A DNA stretch of 8,087 nucleotides from Candidatus Phascolarctobacterium caballi (GTDB lineage: Bacteria; Bacillota; Negativicutes; Acidaminococcales; Acidaminococcaceae), in the NCBI GenBank assembly GCA_018065225.1, contig JAGHTS010000052.1:1-8087 (forward strand). Reading direction: 5' to 3'. Position 1 is the stretch's first letter. Each line of letters opens with the position of its first letter. This document shows, piece by piece, positions 1 to 6,280 of the stretch. The translations under genes and the position numbers were made by a program. Below the pieces are notes generated by a model. The model was not told where the DNA came from. It made no database searches and was given only the letters and a program-made list of their open reading frames with translations.

Positions 1-411
1 TACATTAAGAAGATTGATGAATTGGGTGGCGCTCCTGAAGCTATTGCTAAGGGCTATATCCAAAAAGAAATTCAAGATTCCGCTTATGCTTGGCAAATGG
101 ATGTAGAAAATAAGAGACGTATTATCGTTGGCGTAAATCAATTTGTTACGGAAGAAGAACCGCCAAAAGATTTGCTCCGTGTAGATGGTTCTGTTGGCAA
201 ATTGCAAGCAGAAAAGATTGCTGCTTTGAAAGCTAAACGTAATCAAGCTGAAGTTGACAAGACATTGGCTGCATTGGAAGCAGGCTGCAAAGACGAAAAA
301 GTTAATTTGATGCCTTTGATTTTGGCTGCTGTTGAAGCATATGCTACCGAAGGTGAAATTTGCGGCGTAATGCGTAAAGTATTTGGCGAGTACAAGGCTC
401 CCACTCTCTAA
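1..411 (+). CDS. mcmA1: Methylmalonyl-CoA mutase, catalytic (large) subunit, 3' end only
   Basis: The reading frame is open from base 1, so the gene starts upstream of the window; 136 C-terminal residues are visible. With its B12 partner the enzyme interconverts succinyl-CoA and (R)-methylmalonyl-CoA in the cytoplasm. The visible part begins in the last portion of the catalytic TIM-barrel domain. It carries a GG-x2-EAI-x-KGYIQKEI stretch, an SAYAWQ stretch and an RRIIVGVNQF stretch (about residues 37-48 of the fragment), all typical of acyl-CoA mutase large subunits. It ends NLMPLILAAVEAYAT, then GEICGVMRKVFGEY, the usual C-terminus of forms that lack a fused B12 domain. The B12-binding domain is indeed a separate gene 34 bases downstream with a strong Shine-Dalgarno site, so the two form a split mutase. 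A TTG codon at 22 is internal and not the start. The visible part could also fit a related acyl-CoA mutase such as isobutyryl-CoA mutase, but the epimerase and decarboxylase nearby settle the pathway. Confidence 0.93.
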   Translation, partial: YIKKIDELGGAPEAIAKGYIQKEIQDSAYAWQMDVENKRRIIVGVNQFVTEEEPPKDLLRVDGSVGKLQAEKIAALKAKRNQAEVDKTLAALEAGCKDEKVNLMPLILAAVEAYATEGEICGVMRKVFGEYKAPTL

Positions 412-445
412 TTTTAGAGAATAATTTATTTGGAGGTAAATTAGA

Positions 446-832
446 ATGGCAATAAAAGTATTAGTAGCAAAACCGGGTCTTGACGGCCATGATCGTGGCG
501 CTAAGGTAGTTGCACGTGCATTGCGTGATGCAGGTTTTGAAGTAATTTATACCGGTATTCGTTTGACCCCTGAGCAAATTGCTGAAGCTGCTCTTCAAGA
601 CGACGTACAAGTTGTTGCATTGAGCTTGCTCTCCGGTGCTCACAACACATTGTTCCCGAAAGTAGTAGAACTCTTGAAAGCTAAAGGATTGAATGATGTT
701 CTCGTTTTGGGCGGCGGTGTTATTCCTGATGCAGATATTCCTGGTTTGAAAGCTGCAGGTATCAAAGAAGTATTTACTCCTGGTACCCCGACCACAGCTA
801 TTGTTGACTGCATCAAAGCTAACGTAAAATAA
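446..832 (+). CDS. mcmA2: Methylmalonyl-CoA mutase, cobalamin-binding (small) subunit
   Basis: This 128-residue protein is the complete B12-binding domain of the split mutase, with the Rossmann-like fold of the family. The hallmark D-x-H-x-x-G motif is intact as D13, H15 and G18 (GLDGHDRG); H15 is the expected lower axial ligand of cobalt. Further conserved pieces are the SLLSGAH loop (residues 60-66), the GGG turn (89-91) after a hydrophobic strand, and FTPGT near residues 110-114. The length is what is expected for a stand-alone domain. The ATG is fixed by GGAGG at 432-436, nine bases upstream. It lies 34 bases after the catalytic subunit gene and is surely cotranscribed. Codon choice (TTG leucine, CGT arginine) looks like that of highly expressed genes here. 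A stand-alone B12 domain could serve another mutase, but adjacency makes the methylmalonyl-CoA enzyme by far the likeliest partner. Confidence 0.95.
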   Translation: MAIKVLVAKPGLDGHDRGAKVVARALRDAGFEVIYTGIRLTPEQIAEAALQDDVQVVALSLLSGAHNTLFPKVVELLKAKGLNDVLVLGGGVIPDADIPGLKAAGIKEVFTPGTPTTAIVDCIKANVK

Positions 833-857
833 TCAAACCTTTTAATTAAATATGGAG

Positions 858-882
858 CAAGCCGGACTTTCAGTCCGGCTTG
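858..882 (+). terminator. Intercistronic GC-rich hairpin, partial terminator or mRNA-stability element
   Basis: An 11-bp perfect stem (858-868 with 872-882, core GCCGGACT) closes on a three-base loop. It sits 25 bases after the mcmA2 stop and 39 bases before meaB. The downstream sequence has only broken T-tracts (TGTTTAATTTT), so full intrinsic termination is doubtful. A partial terminator or a 3'-end stabiliser that lowers meaB relative to the mutase genes fits better. The structure is seen directly; the role is inferred. Confidence 0.6.
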
Positions 883-921
883 TGCCTGTTTAATTTTCAC
901 AGCTCTATAGGCGGTGTAATT

Positions 922-1860
922 ATGGATATTGTTGAAGAATTATTAAATCACAATAAGCTGGCTTTGGCAAAAGGCATTACTGCTGTTGAAAACGAGTATG
1001 ACAATGCAGTTGAAATTATGACCAAAATTTATCCTCGTACAGGCCATGCTTATGTAATCGGTATTACCGGACCTCCGGGTGCCGGCAAAAGTACAATGAC
1101 CGATAAGATTGCCAAAGAATATTCCAAACGTGGTTTTACGGTTGGTATTGTGGCAATTGATCCTACTAGCCCGTATTCCGGCGGTGCCATTCTTGGTGAC
1201 CGCATTAGAATGATGGACCTGACTGCCGATGAAAAAATATTTGTCCGTTCCATGGCAACCCGTGGAAGTTTGGGCGGCTTGAGCCAAAAGACCGGTGATG
1301 CTGTAAAACTGATGGATGCATACGGTATGGACAGAATTATTGTTGAAACAGTTGGCGTCGGGCAATCCGAAGTTGATATTGTCAAGACAGCCGATACCAG
1401 TATGGTTGTTGTAATTCCAGGTATGGGCGACGATATTCAAGCTATCAAAGCAGGTATTCTTGAAATTGGGGACCTGTTCACCATCAACAAAGCTGATCGT
1501 GACGGTACAGACAAGCTCAATATTGAGATTGAAATGATGCTCGAATTAAACCCCGAATATCATGGCTGGCGTCCTCCGATTAACAGGACTATAGCTAGTA
1601 AGGGGATAGGTATAGAAGCGGTTGTTGATTCTATTGAAGAACATAAAAAGTATCTTGAGGAATCGGGAAAATTGGCGGAAATCCGTAAAGCCCGTACAAA
1701 ATCAGAAGTTACTGCTATGCTTAACGACAGAGTTAACCGCTATATCGACGAAAAAGTAGTTAATACAAAAGCTTTTGATGAACAAATTGTCAAAATGCAG
1801 ACAAGAGAAATTGAACCCTATTCTGTCGTCGATGAAATAGTTGCTAAGGTTTTGAAATAA
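922..1860 (+). CDS. meaB: MeaB/ArgK-type G-protein chaperone of methylmalonyl-CoA mutase
   Basis: This 312-residue P-loop GTPase of the MeaB/ArgK family loads adenosylcobalamin onto methylmalonyl-CoA mutase and protects it from inactivation, using GTP. Visible motifs in order are the Walker A loop GPPGAGKST (residues 50-58), the AIDPTSPYSGGAILGDRIRM block (79-98) with the metal-binding aspartate D80, and VRSMATRGSLGGL (108-120). These are followed by VETVGVGQSEVD (141-152, switch/G3 region) and NKAD (189-192) for guanine recognition. The length is normal. The open frame extends upstream to a TTG at 880, but I chose ATG 922: it follows a weak AGGCGGTG site at 908-915, and the extra residues would overlap the hairpin at 858-882. 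The gene is 89 bases after mcmA2. Its codons are less biased than those of its neighbours, with AGG, ATA, GGG and AGT clustered at 1582-1614, as expected for a low-abundance chaperone. Confidence 0.95.
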   Translation: MDIVEELLNHNKLALAKGITAVENEYDNAVEIMTKIYPRTGHAYVIGITGPPGAGKSTMTDKIAKEYSKRGFTVGIVAIDPTSPYSGGAILGDRIRMMDLTADEKIFVRSMATRGSLGGLSQKTGDAVKLMDAYGMDRIIVETVGVGQSEVDIVKTADTSMVVVIPGMGDDIQAIKAGILEIGDLFTINKADRDGTDKLNIEIEMMLELNPEYHGWRPPINRTIASKGIGIEAVVDSIEEHKKYLEESGKLAEIRKARTKSEVTAMLNDRVNRYIDEKVVNTKAFDEQIVKMQTREIEPYSVVDEIVAKVLK

Positions 1861-1899
1861 GTCAAAACCAAAAATAAAAACTTACAGGAGGAAAGAAAA

Positions 1900-2313
1900 A
1901 TGAAAGTTATTTGTGTTGACCACATTGGTATTGCTTGTGACAAACCATTGGAAGAAGCTGCAAAATTCTATACAGATATTTTGGGCTTGAAATGCACTGG
2001 TACTGAAGAAGTTAAGGAGCAAGGTGTAGCAACCGTATTTGTTCCTTGCGGAGAGACCCTTTTGGAACTCTTGGTAGATATTACCCCGAACCATGACGGC
2101 CCTATCGGCAAATACATTGCTAAAAACGGCCCTGGCATCCAACATGTAGCATTGCGTGTTGATGATTGCGGAACTGCATTGGCAGAATTGGACGGCAAAG
2201 GTGTTAAATTGATTGACAAGACCCCTCGTGGTGGTGCCGGCAATATGAACATCGGTTTCTTGCATCCAAAAGCAGCTGGCTTGCTGTTGGAACTCTGCAG
2301 CCCCAAAAAATAA
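1900..2313 (+). CDS. mce: Methylmalonyl-CoA epimerase
   Basis: This 137-residue protein of the vicinal-oxygen-chelate (glyoxalase/VOC) fold converts (R)- to (S)-methylmalonyl-CoA, the isomer used by the decarboxylase. It shows two beta-alpha-beta modules: VDHIGIACDKPLEEAAKFY at the start and GIQHVALRVDD (residues 79-89) in the second half. Likely metal ligands are H8, H82 and E131 (LLLELC). The conserved EQGV stretch at 40-43 probably contains the catalytic glutamate, by analogy with the Propionibacterium enzyme. The length matches the family. Start choice is firm: AGGAGG at 1886-1891 lies eight bases before the ATG. It sits 39 bases after meaB and 101 bases before mmdA, between the mutase and decarboxylase genes, exactly where its reaction falls in the pathway. 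Other VOC enzymes share the fold, but the context makes this assignment secure. Confidence 0.94.
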   Translation: MKVICVDHIGIACDKPLEEAAKFYTDILGLKCTGTEEVKEQGVATVFVPCGETLLELLVDITPNHDGPIGKYIAKNGPGIQHVALRVDDCGTALAELDGKGVKLIDKTPRGGAGNMNIGFLHPKAAGLLLELCSPKK

Positions 2314-2341
2314 TCTGATTTAGTTTTTATTTTGTTACATT

Positions 2342-2372
2342 TGCCGGTATGGACAGGAGATTTATATCGGCA
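2342..2372 (+). promoter_or_regulatory. Hairpin in the epimerase-mmdA intercistronic region
   Basis: The arms 2342-2350 and 2364-2372 (TGCCGGTAT with ATATCGGCA) pair over 9 bp with one G-U, around a 13-base loop. No T-tract follows, so it is not a terminator. A TTGCCG at 2341-2346 and TATATC at 2363-2368 with a 16-base spacer could be a weak internal promoter lying on the same arms. Both readings are possible and neither is strong. Confidence 0.35.
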
Positions 2373-2414
2373 GCTTGTATAAATTTAATATTACCTGAGA
2401 TGGAGGTGTAAGAT

Positions 2415-3941
2415 TTGAGTACTCAAGAAAAGATTGAGAAACTTCTCAAGAAGACAGAAGTCATTTTGGCTGCTGGTGGTGAGAAGCGTGTTGCAAAACA
2501 ACATGAATCCGGTAAAATGACCGCGCGTGAGCGTATTGCCGAGTTGCTCGATGAAGGTTCTTTTGTAGAATTGGACCGTTTTGTACGTCATCGTTGCAAT
2601 AACTTTGGTCAAGAAAAGAAAGAGCTTCCCGGTGAAGGCGTAACCACTGGTTACGGTACTGTTGACGGCCGTTTGGTTTATGTGTTTGCTCAAGATTTCA
2701 CTGTTGAAGGTGGTTCTTTGGGTGAAATGCATGCTAACAAAATCGTTAAGGTTTGCCGTTTGGCAGCAAAAATGGGAGCACCTTGCGTTGGCTTGAACGA
2801 CTCCGGCGGAGCACGTATTCAAGAAGCAACTGATGCTCTTGGCGGCTATGGCAAGATTTTCTTTGAGAATACCCGTTCTTCCGGTGTTATTCCTCAAATT
2901 TCTGCAATTATGGGGCCGTCCGCAGGCGGTGCAGTTTACAGCCCTGCTTTGACTGACTTCATTTACATGGTAAAGAACACATCCAAGATGTTCATTACCG
3001 GACCGGCAGTTGTTAAATCAGTTACCGGCGAAGATGTTACCCAAGAGCAATTGGGTGGTGCAATGACTCACAACAGCAAATCTGGTGTGGCTCACTTTGC
3101 AGCAGAAGATGACCATGACTGCTTGCAACAAATCCGTTATTTGCTCAGCTTCCTTCCTTCCAACAATATGGAAGGTGCTCCGATTGTTGAGACCGGTGAC
3201 GATCCCAACCGTGTATGCCCGGAACTGAACACTTTGTTGCCTGACAACAGCAATGCAGCATACGATATGTATGATGTAATTAAAGCAATTGTTGATAATG
3301 GCGAATATTATGAAAGCCAAAAATATTTTGCTACCAACATTATCACCTGCTTTGCACGTATGGACGGACAAACAGTTGGCATTATTGCTAACCAACCGAA
3401 GGTTATGGCTGGATGCTTGGACATCAACGCATCTGACAAATCTTCCCGTTTCATCCGTTTCTGCGACGCATTCGGTATTCCTCTGTTGAACTTGGTTGAC
3501 GTACCGGGCTTTTTGCCGGGATGCCATCAAGAATATGGCGGAATTATTCGTCATGGTGCAAAAATGTTGTATGCATACAGTGAAGCAACTGTACCCAAAA
3601 TTACTTTGGTTACACGTAAAGCATACGGCGGTTCCTACTTGGCAATGTGCGCTGCTGAATTGGGTGCTGACCAAGTAATCGCTTGGCCGACAGCTGAAAT
3701 TGCGGTTATGGGACCTGCTGGTGCAGCTAACATTATTTTCAAGAATGATCCGGATCAAAAGAAGAAGACCGATGAATACATCGAGAACTTCGCTACTCCG
3801 TATTATGCTGCACAACGTGGTATGGTTGATATGGTAATTGAACCGAAAAATTCCCGTCCGGTTATTATCAACGCATTGCAAATGTTGGCTTCCAAGCATG
3901 AAGTATTGCCGGCTAAACGTCATGGCAATATTCCATTGTAA
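2415..3941 (+). CDS. mmdA: Methylmalonyl-CoA decarboxylase, alpha subunit (carboxyltransferase)
   Basis: The 508-residue soluble subunit transfers the carboxyl group from (S)-methylmalonyl-CoA to biotin on MmdC, releasing propionyl-CoA. It is a full acyl-CoA carboxyltransferase with two crotonase-like halves. Motifs are QHESGKMTARERI (29-41), QEKKELPGEGVTTGYGT (66-82), DSGGARIQE (129-137) and MGPSAGGAVYSPALTDF (166-182). In the second half they are KVMAGCLDINASDKSSRFIRF (329-349), DVPGFLPG (362-369), RKAYGGSYLAM (401-411) and MGPAGAANI (432-440), the last being part of an oxyanion site. Length and text match my memory of Veillonella MmdA (about 509 residues) very closely. The start is TTG: GGAGG at 2402-2406 lies eight bases upstream, and no in-frame ATG occurs before residue 35. 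It heads the A-D-C-B decarboxylase cluster. Codon use is strongly biased (TTG, CGT), pointing to high expression. The propionyl-CoA carboxylase beta subunit is the main lookalike, excluded by the beta, gamma and delta neighbours. Confidence 0.97.
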   Translation: MSTQEKIEKLLKKTEVILAAGGEKRVAKQHESGKMTARERIAELLDEGSFVELDRFVRHRCNNFGQEKKELPGEGVTTGYGTVDGRLVYVFAQDFTVEGGSLGEMHANKIVKVCRLAAKMGAPCVGLNDSGGARIQEATDALGGYGKIFFENTRSSGVIPQISAIMGPSAGGAVYSPALTDFIYMVKNTSKMFITGPAVVKSVTGEDVTQEQLGGAMTHNSKSGVAHFAAEDDHDCLQQIRYLLSFLPSNNMEGAPIVETGDDPNRVCPELNTLLPDNSNAAYDMYDVIKAIVDNGEYYESQKYFATNIITCFARMDGQTVGIIANQPKVMAGCLDINASDKSSRFIRFCDAFGIPLLNLVDVPGFLPGCHQEYGGIIRHGAKMLYAYSEATVPKITLVTRKAYGGSYLAMCAAELGADQVIAWPTAEIAVMGPAGAANIIFKNDPDQKKKTDEYIENFATPYYAAQRGMVDMVIEPKNSRPVIINALQMLASKHEVLPAKRHGNIPL

Positions 3942-3985
3942 TTTGTCAAAAGCATTGCATTATTTTAGAAACTGAGGTGAATTAA

Positions 3986-4330
3986 ATGGGTCCAGTTACA
4001 ACTAATCCTTGGTTAATTGCGATTATCAATATGACCATCGTGTTCGCAGTGTTGATTGCATTGGGCGTATTGATGAGTCTTATTCAGGTAATCGACCCAA
4101 CCAAGAAAAAATCTGCTACAGCAGCAGCTCCGGCAGCAGCACCTAAAGCCGCTGGAAAAGCAGCTGCACCCGGCGGTGACGCATTAATTGCTGTTATTGC
4201 CGCAGCAGTTGCAGCCGCTCAAGGTTGCAGTGCTGAAGAAGTGGCTGTACTTAGCATTTCCAAAGCTCATGCTTGGAGTGCAAACTCTTTTGTTGATGCA
4301 GTATCTGCTCGCAAAGACAGCTTCTTTTGA
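3986..4330 (+). CDS. mmdD: Methylmalonyl-CoA decarboxylase, delta subunit (full length)
   Basis: This 114-residue OadG/MmdD-type subunit anchors the soluble alpha subunit to the membrane beta subunit and is needed for assembly of this family of sodium pumps. Three parts are visible. The first is a membrane segment at about residues 8-35 (starting NPWLIAIINM), followed by the conserved DPTKKK. The second is an Ala/Pro/Lys linker (43-63). The third is a small C-terminal helical region (about 64-114, with AEEVAVLSIS and W97), expected by homology to contact alpha. The N-terminus is very like Veillonella MmdD, which has TTNPWL and LIDPTKKKK. GAGGTGA at 3974-3980 fixes the ATG. It is 44 bases after mmdA and 47 bases before mmdC. 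The membrane half recurs as two separate small genes at 5989 and 6441. Confidence 0.93.
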   Translation: MGPVTTNPWLIAIINMTIVFAVLIALGVLMSLIQVIDPTKKKSATAAAPAAAPKAAGKAAAPGGDALIAVIAAAVAAAQGCSAEEVAVLSISKAHAWSANSFVDAVSARKDSFF

Positions 4331-4377
4331 TTAAAAAATTTTGGATTTTATAAAAATTTTAAGGAGGATTATTCCAA

Positions 4378-4743
4378 ATGGCTAAATTATATACTATTAC
4401 CGTTAATGGTACCGCTTACAATGTAGAAGTTGCTGAAGCAGGCTGCACTGCAGCTGCTCCCAAAGCAGCAGCTCCTAAAGCAGCTCCGGCTCCCGCAGCA
4501 GCTCCTAAAGCAGCAGCTCCTGCTCCTGCAGGTGCAACCACTGTTGCAGCTCCAATGCCCGGCAAGGTAAAAAGCGTTAATGTAAAGAATGGTGATACCG
4601 TAAAATCCGGCGACGTTCTTATGATTTTGGAAGCTATGAAAATGGATAACGAAATCATGGCTCCGGCTGACGGCACCATTACCGACGTTCGCGTAGCTGC
4701 AGGTCAAACTGTTGGTACCGGCGACGTTATGATTGTTATGTAA
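4378..4743 (+). CDS. mmdC: Methylmalonyl-CoA decarboxylase, gamma subunit (biotin carrier protein)
   Basis: This 121-residue biotin carrier shuttles the carboxyl group from MmdA to MmdB. Residues 1-20 form a short conserved N-terminal strand region (KLYTITVNGTAYNVEV). Residues 24-55 are an Ala/Pro/Lys swinging linker with APK repeats. Residues 56-121 are a complete biotinyl domain: APMPGKVKSVNVKNGD, then EAMKMDNEI with biotin-accepting K88, then MAPADGTITDV and a GDVMIVM end. A strong AAGGAGG (4361-4367) lies ten bases before the ATG. The linker DNA contains a 20-base exact direct repeat (4465-4484 and 4495-4514, 30-base period), a likely site for slippage and linker-length variation. The gene order alpha-delta-gamma leaves no room for the small epsilon gene found between delta and gamma in Veillonella parvula. 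Confidence 0.97.
   Translation: MAKLYTITVNGTAYNVEVAEAGCTAAAPKAAAPKAAPAPAAAPKAAAPAPAGATTVAAPMPGKVKSVNVKNGDTVKSGDVLMILEAMKMDNEIMAPADGTITDVRVAAGQTVGTGDVMIVM
4465..4514 (+). repeat. Direct repeat within the mmdC linker
   Basis: Two identical 20-base units begin at 4465 and 4495, inside the Ala/Pro/Lys linker of the biotin carrier. The period of 30 bases equals ten codons, so gain or loss of a unit would keep the frame and change only linker length. Confidence 0.8.
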
Positions 4744-4792
4744 TTTTAACTGGTACTCGCAATACTGGTTTTAATTATTAGTTAACCAATTC

Positions 4793-4837
4793 GGGAGGGT
4801 CAGTACCCTGACCTTCCCCAAATTGAAATTTGGGAGG
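4793..4837 (+). promoter_or_regulatory. Double hairpin covering the mmdB Shine-Dalgarno site
   Basis: Hairpin 1 pairs 4793-4803 with 4808-4818 (11 bp, one G-U, loop TACC). Hairpin 2 pairs 4817-4823 with 4828-4834 (7 bp, loop TGAA) and its right arm takes in the first GGG of the mmdB Shine-Dalgarno GGGAGG (4832-4837). The two share bases 4817-4818, so they compete at their edge. GGTACT at 4752-4757 can also pair with AGTACC at 4802-4807, which would break hairpin 1. No T-tract follows, so this looks like control of translation or mRNA stability, not termination. The pairing is visible; its use in the cell is inferred. Confidence 0.5.
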
Positions 4838-4845
4838 ATATTTTA

Positions 4846-5973
4846 ATGGAAGCATTTATAGCTGCTATTACTTCAATTTGGTCTGACTCAGGATTTAGTG
4901 CATTGACCGGTGGTCATGTGATTATGATTCTGGTTGGCTTGGTATTGTTGTACATGGCTATTGGCAAAGGTTTTGAACCTTTGTTGTTAAGTCCTATCGC
5001 GTTTGGCTGTATTCTGGCCAACATTCCTAAAAACGGATTTGAGGAACCCGGTGTTATGTCCGTAATTGCTTATGGTATTCATCACGAAGTGTTCCCGCCG
5101 TTGATTTTCTTGGGTGTAGGAGCAATGACCGACTTCGGCCCATTGATTGCAAACCCCAAAACCTTGTTGTTGGGTGCTGCTGCACAAGCAGGCGTATTCG
5201 TAGCAATGCTGGGAGCAATGCTTTTGGGCTTCAATGTTCAAGAAGCATGCGCAATTGGTATTATCGGTGGTGCTGACGGCCCTACTTCTATTTACCTGGC
5301 TGCTAAGATGGCTCCGCAACTTTTGGGTGCTATTGCGGTTGCAGCATACAGTTACATGAGCTTGGTTCCTTTGATCCAACCCCCTGTAATGATGCTTTGC
5401 ACAACTAAAGCTGAACGCCAAATTGTTATGAAACAATTGCGTCCCGTATCCCATTTTGAAAAGGTTGTATTCCCAATTATGTGTACCATTGTTATTTCTT
5501 TGTTGTTGCCATCCGTAACTGCTTTGATTGGTATGTTGATGTTGGGCAACCTGTTCAAAGAAGCAGGATGCTTGGATCGTTTGTGTGACACTGCACAAAA
5601 CGCATTGATGAACATTGTAACAATTTTCTTGGCTACTGGTACTGGTTGTACAATGAGTGCTGACAGTTTCTTGAATTATCAAACCATTTTGATTATTTGC
5701 CTGGGCTTGGTAGCATTTATTGGCGGTACATTTGCAGGTTGTATCTTCGGCAAATTGATGCATATGGTTGACGGAGTTACCAATCCTTTGATTGGTTCCG
5801 CAGGTGTATCCGCAGTGCCGATGGCAGCCCGTGTATCACAAGTTGTCGGACAAAAAGCAAATCCGTCCAACTTCCTGTTGATGCATGCTATGGGACCTAA
5901 CGTAGCAGGCGTTATCGGAACAGCAGTTGCCGCAGGCACAATGTTGGCAATGGTTGGCCCGCAAGGAAAATAA
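4846..5973 (+). CDS. mmdB: Methylmalonyl-CoA decarboxylase, beta subunit (Na+ pump), copy 1
   Basis: This 375-residue polytopic inner-membrane protein decarboxylates carboxybiotin on MmdC and exports Na+. It belongs to the OadB/GcdB/MmdB family and has the usual length. Key residues known from Klebsiella OadB are all present. The GGADGPTSIYLAAKMAPQ region carries D144 (equivalent to D203). The NPLIGSAGVSAVPMAARV region carries N313, G317, S322 and R329, with exactly the spacing of N373, G377, S382 and R389. Many hydrophobic segments run through the chain, e.g. HVIMILVGLVLLYMAIG (24-40) and KVVFPIMCTIVISLLL (206-221). GGGAGG at 4832-4837 sets the ATG. It is 102 bases after mmdC, the gap being filled by hairpins. 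Its stop runs into TAATGAGG, so the next small gene's ribosome site starts at once, suggesting translational coupling. A second copy lies at 6677-7807. Confidence 0.96.
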   Translation: MEAFIAAITSIWSDSGFSALTGGHVIMILVGLVLLYMAIGKGFEPLLLSPIAFGCILANIPKNGFEEPGVMSVIAYGIHHEVFPPLIFLGVGAMTDFGPLIANPKTLLLGAAAQAGVFVAMLGAMLLGFNVQEACAIGIIGGADGPTSIYLAAKMAPQLLGAIAVAAYSYMSLVPLIQPPVMMLCTTKAERQIVMKQLRPVSHFEKVVFPIMCTIVISLLLPSVTALIGMLMLGNLFKEAGCLDRLCDTAQNALMNIVTIFLATGTGCTMSADSFLNYQTILIICLGLVAFIGGTFAGCIFGKLMHMVDGVTNPLIGSAGVSAVPMAARVSQVVGQKANPSNFLLMHAMGPNVAGVIGTAVAAGTMLAMVGPQGK

Positions 5974-5988
5974 TGAGGTGATTGATTT

Positions 5989-6120
5989 ATGGGTCCAGTT
6001 ACAACTAATCCTTGGTTGATTGCAATTATCAATATGGCCATCGTATTTGCAGTGTTGATTGCACTTGGTGTACTGATGAGTTTGATTCAGGTAATTGACC
6101 CGACCAAGAAGAAAAAATAA
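5989..6120 (+). CDS. Membrane-half delta-like small protein (delta'), 43 aa
   Basis: This 43-residue protein starts MGPVTTNPWLIAIINM and ends DPTKKKK. It matches residues 1-42 of MmdD with one change (T17A) and then stops, lacking both the Ala/Pro linker and the alpha-contacting C-terminal region. It should be a single-pass membrane protein with a lysine-rich cytoplasmic tail. GAGGTGA at 5975-5981, seven bases before the ATG, is the same site used by mmdD. It begins only 15 bases after the mmdB stop and is followed by a strong terminator, so it ends the decarboxylase operon. Compared with mmdD, 11 of its first 42 codons differ silently and one differs in sense, which argues for selection on the protein. 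By homology it should bind the beta subunit in the membrane; that is inference. It is not the Veillonella epsilon subunit, which resembles the other half of delta. Confidence 0.85.
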   Translation: MGPVTTNPWLIAIINMAIVFAVLIALGVLMSLIQVIDPTKKKK

Positions 6121-6130
6121 TTAAATATCA

Positions 6131-6166
6131 AAAATCCCCTGTCCGTGAGGACAGGGGATTTTTTTT
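6131..6166 (+). terminator. Strong intrinsic terminator after the decarboxylase operon
   Basis: A 14-bp perfect stem (6131-6144 with 6149-6162, core TCCCCTGTCC) closes on the tetraloop GTGA and runs into eight T residues (6159-6166). It begins ten bases after the delta' stop. This is a textbook rho-independent terminator and separates the main operon from the second beta cassette. Confidence 0.95.
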
Positions 6167-6205
6167 GCTTAGTTCATCTCGCAAATAAACTAAACTGTGA
6201 AGTTT

Positions 6206-6238
6206 CCCAATCATCAAATTGAAAATTGGGAGGATATT
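6206..6238 (+). repeat. Orphan copy of the mmdB leader and Shine-Dalgarno site
   Basis: Bases 6215-6238 match 4819-4842, directly upstream of mmdB, at 23 of 24 positions, including GGGAGGATATT. The hairpin character is kept: CCCAAT at 6206-6211 pairs with ATTGGG at 6225-6230. No mmdB-like coding sequence follows; the sequence diverges just where the ATG should be. A TTG at 6240 opens only a 12-codon frame. It is best read as a scar of the duplication that produced the second beta cassette, or a leader element reused for regulation. Confidence 0.7.
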
Positions 6239-6280
6239 ATTGCTTCAGATATTATTTTATCACGATGTTTTTAAATAATT

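Noticed and set aside
880..921. Upstream TTG start for meaB at 880
   Set aside because: It overlaps the hairpin at 858-882 and has no ribosome site. ATG 922 has AGGCGGTG at 908-915 and gives a normal family N-terminus.
2415..5973. Oxaloacetate or glutaconyl-CoA decarboxylase, or propionyl-CoA carboxylase, as the identity of the complex
   Set aside because: The alpha subunit is an acyl-CoA carboxyltransferase very like Veillonella MmdA, no biotin carboxylase is present, and mutase plus epimerase lie directly upstream.
5989..6120. Calling the 43-residue gene mmdE (epsilon)
   Set aside because: Epsilon of Veillonella resembles the C-terminal part of delta as I recall, while this protein matches only the N-terminal membrane part.
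6240..6278. 12-codon leader peptide starting at TTG 6240 behind the orphan GGGAGG
   Set aside because: No codon bias toward a regulated amino acid and no attenuator directly behind it. The ribosome site is explained by similarity to the mmdB leader.
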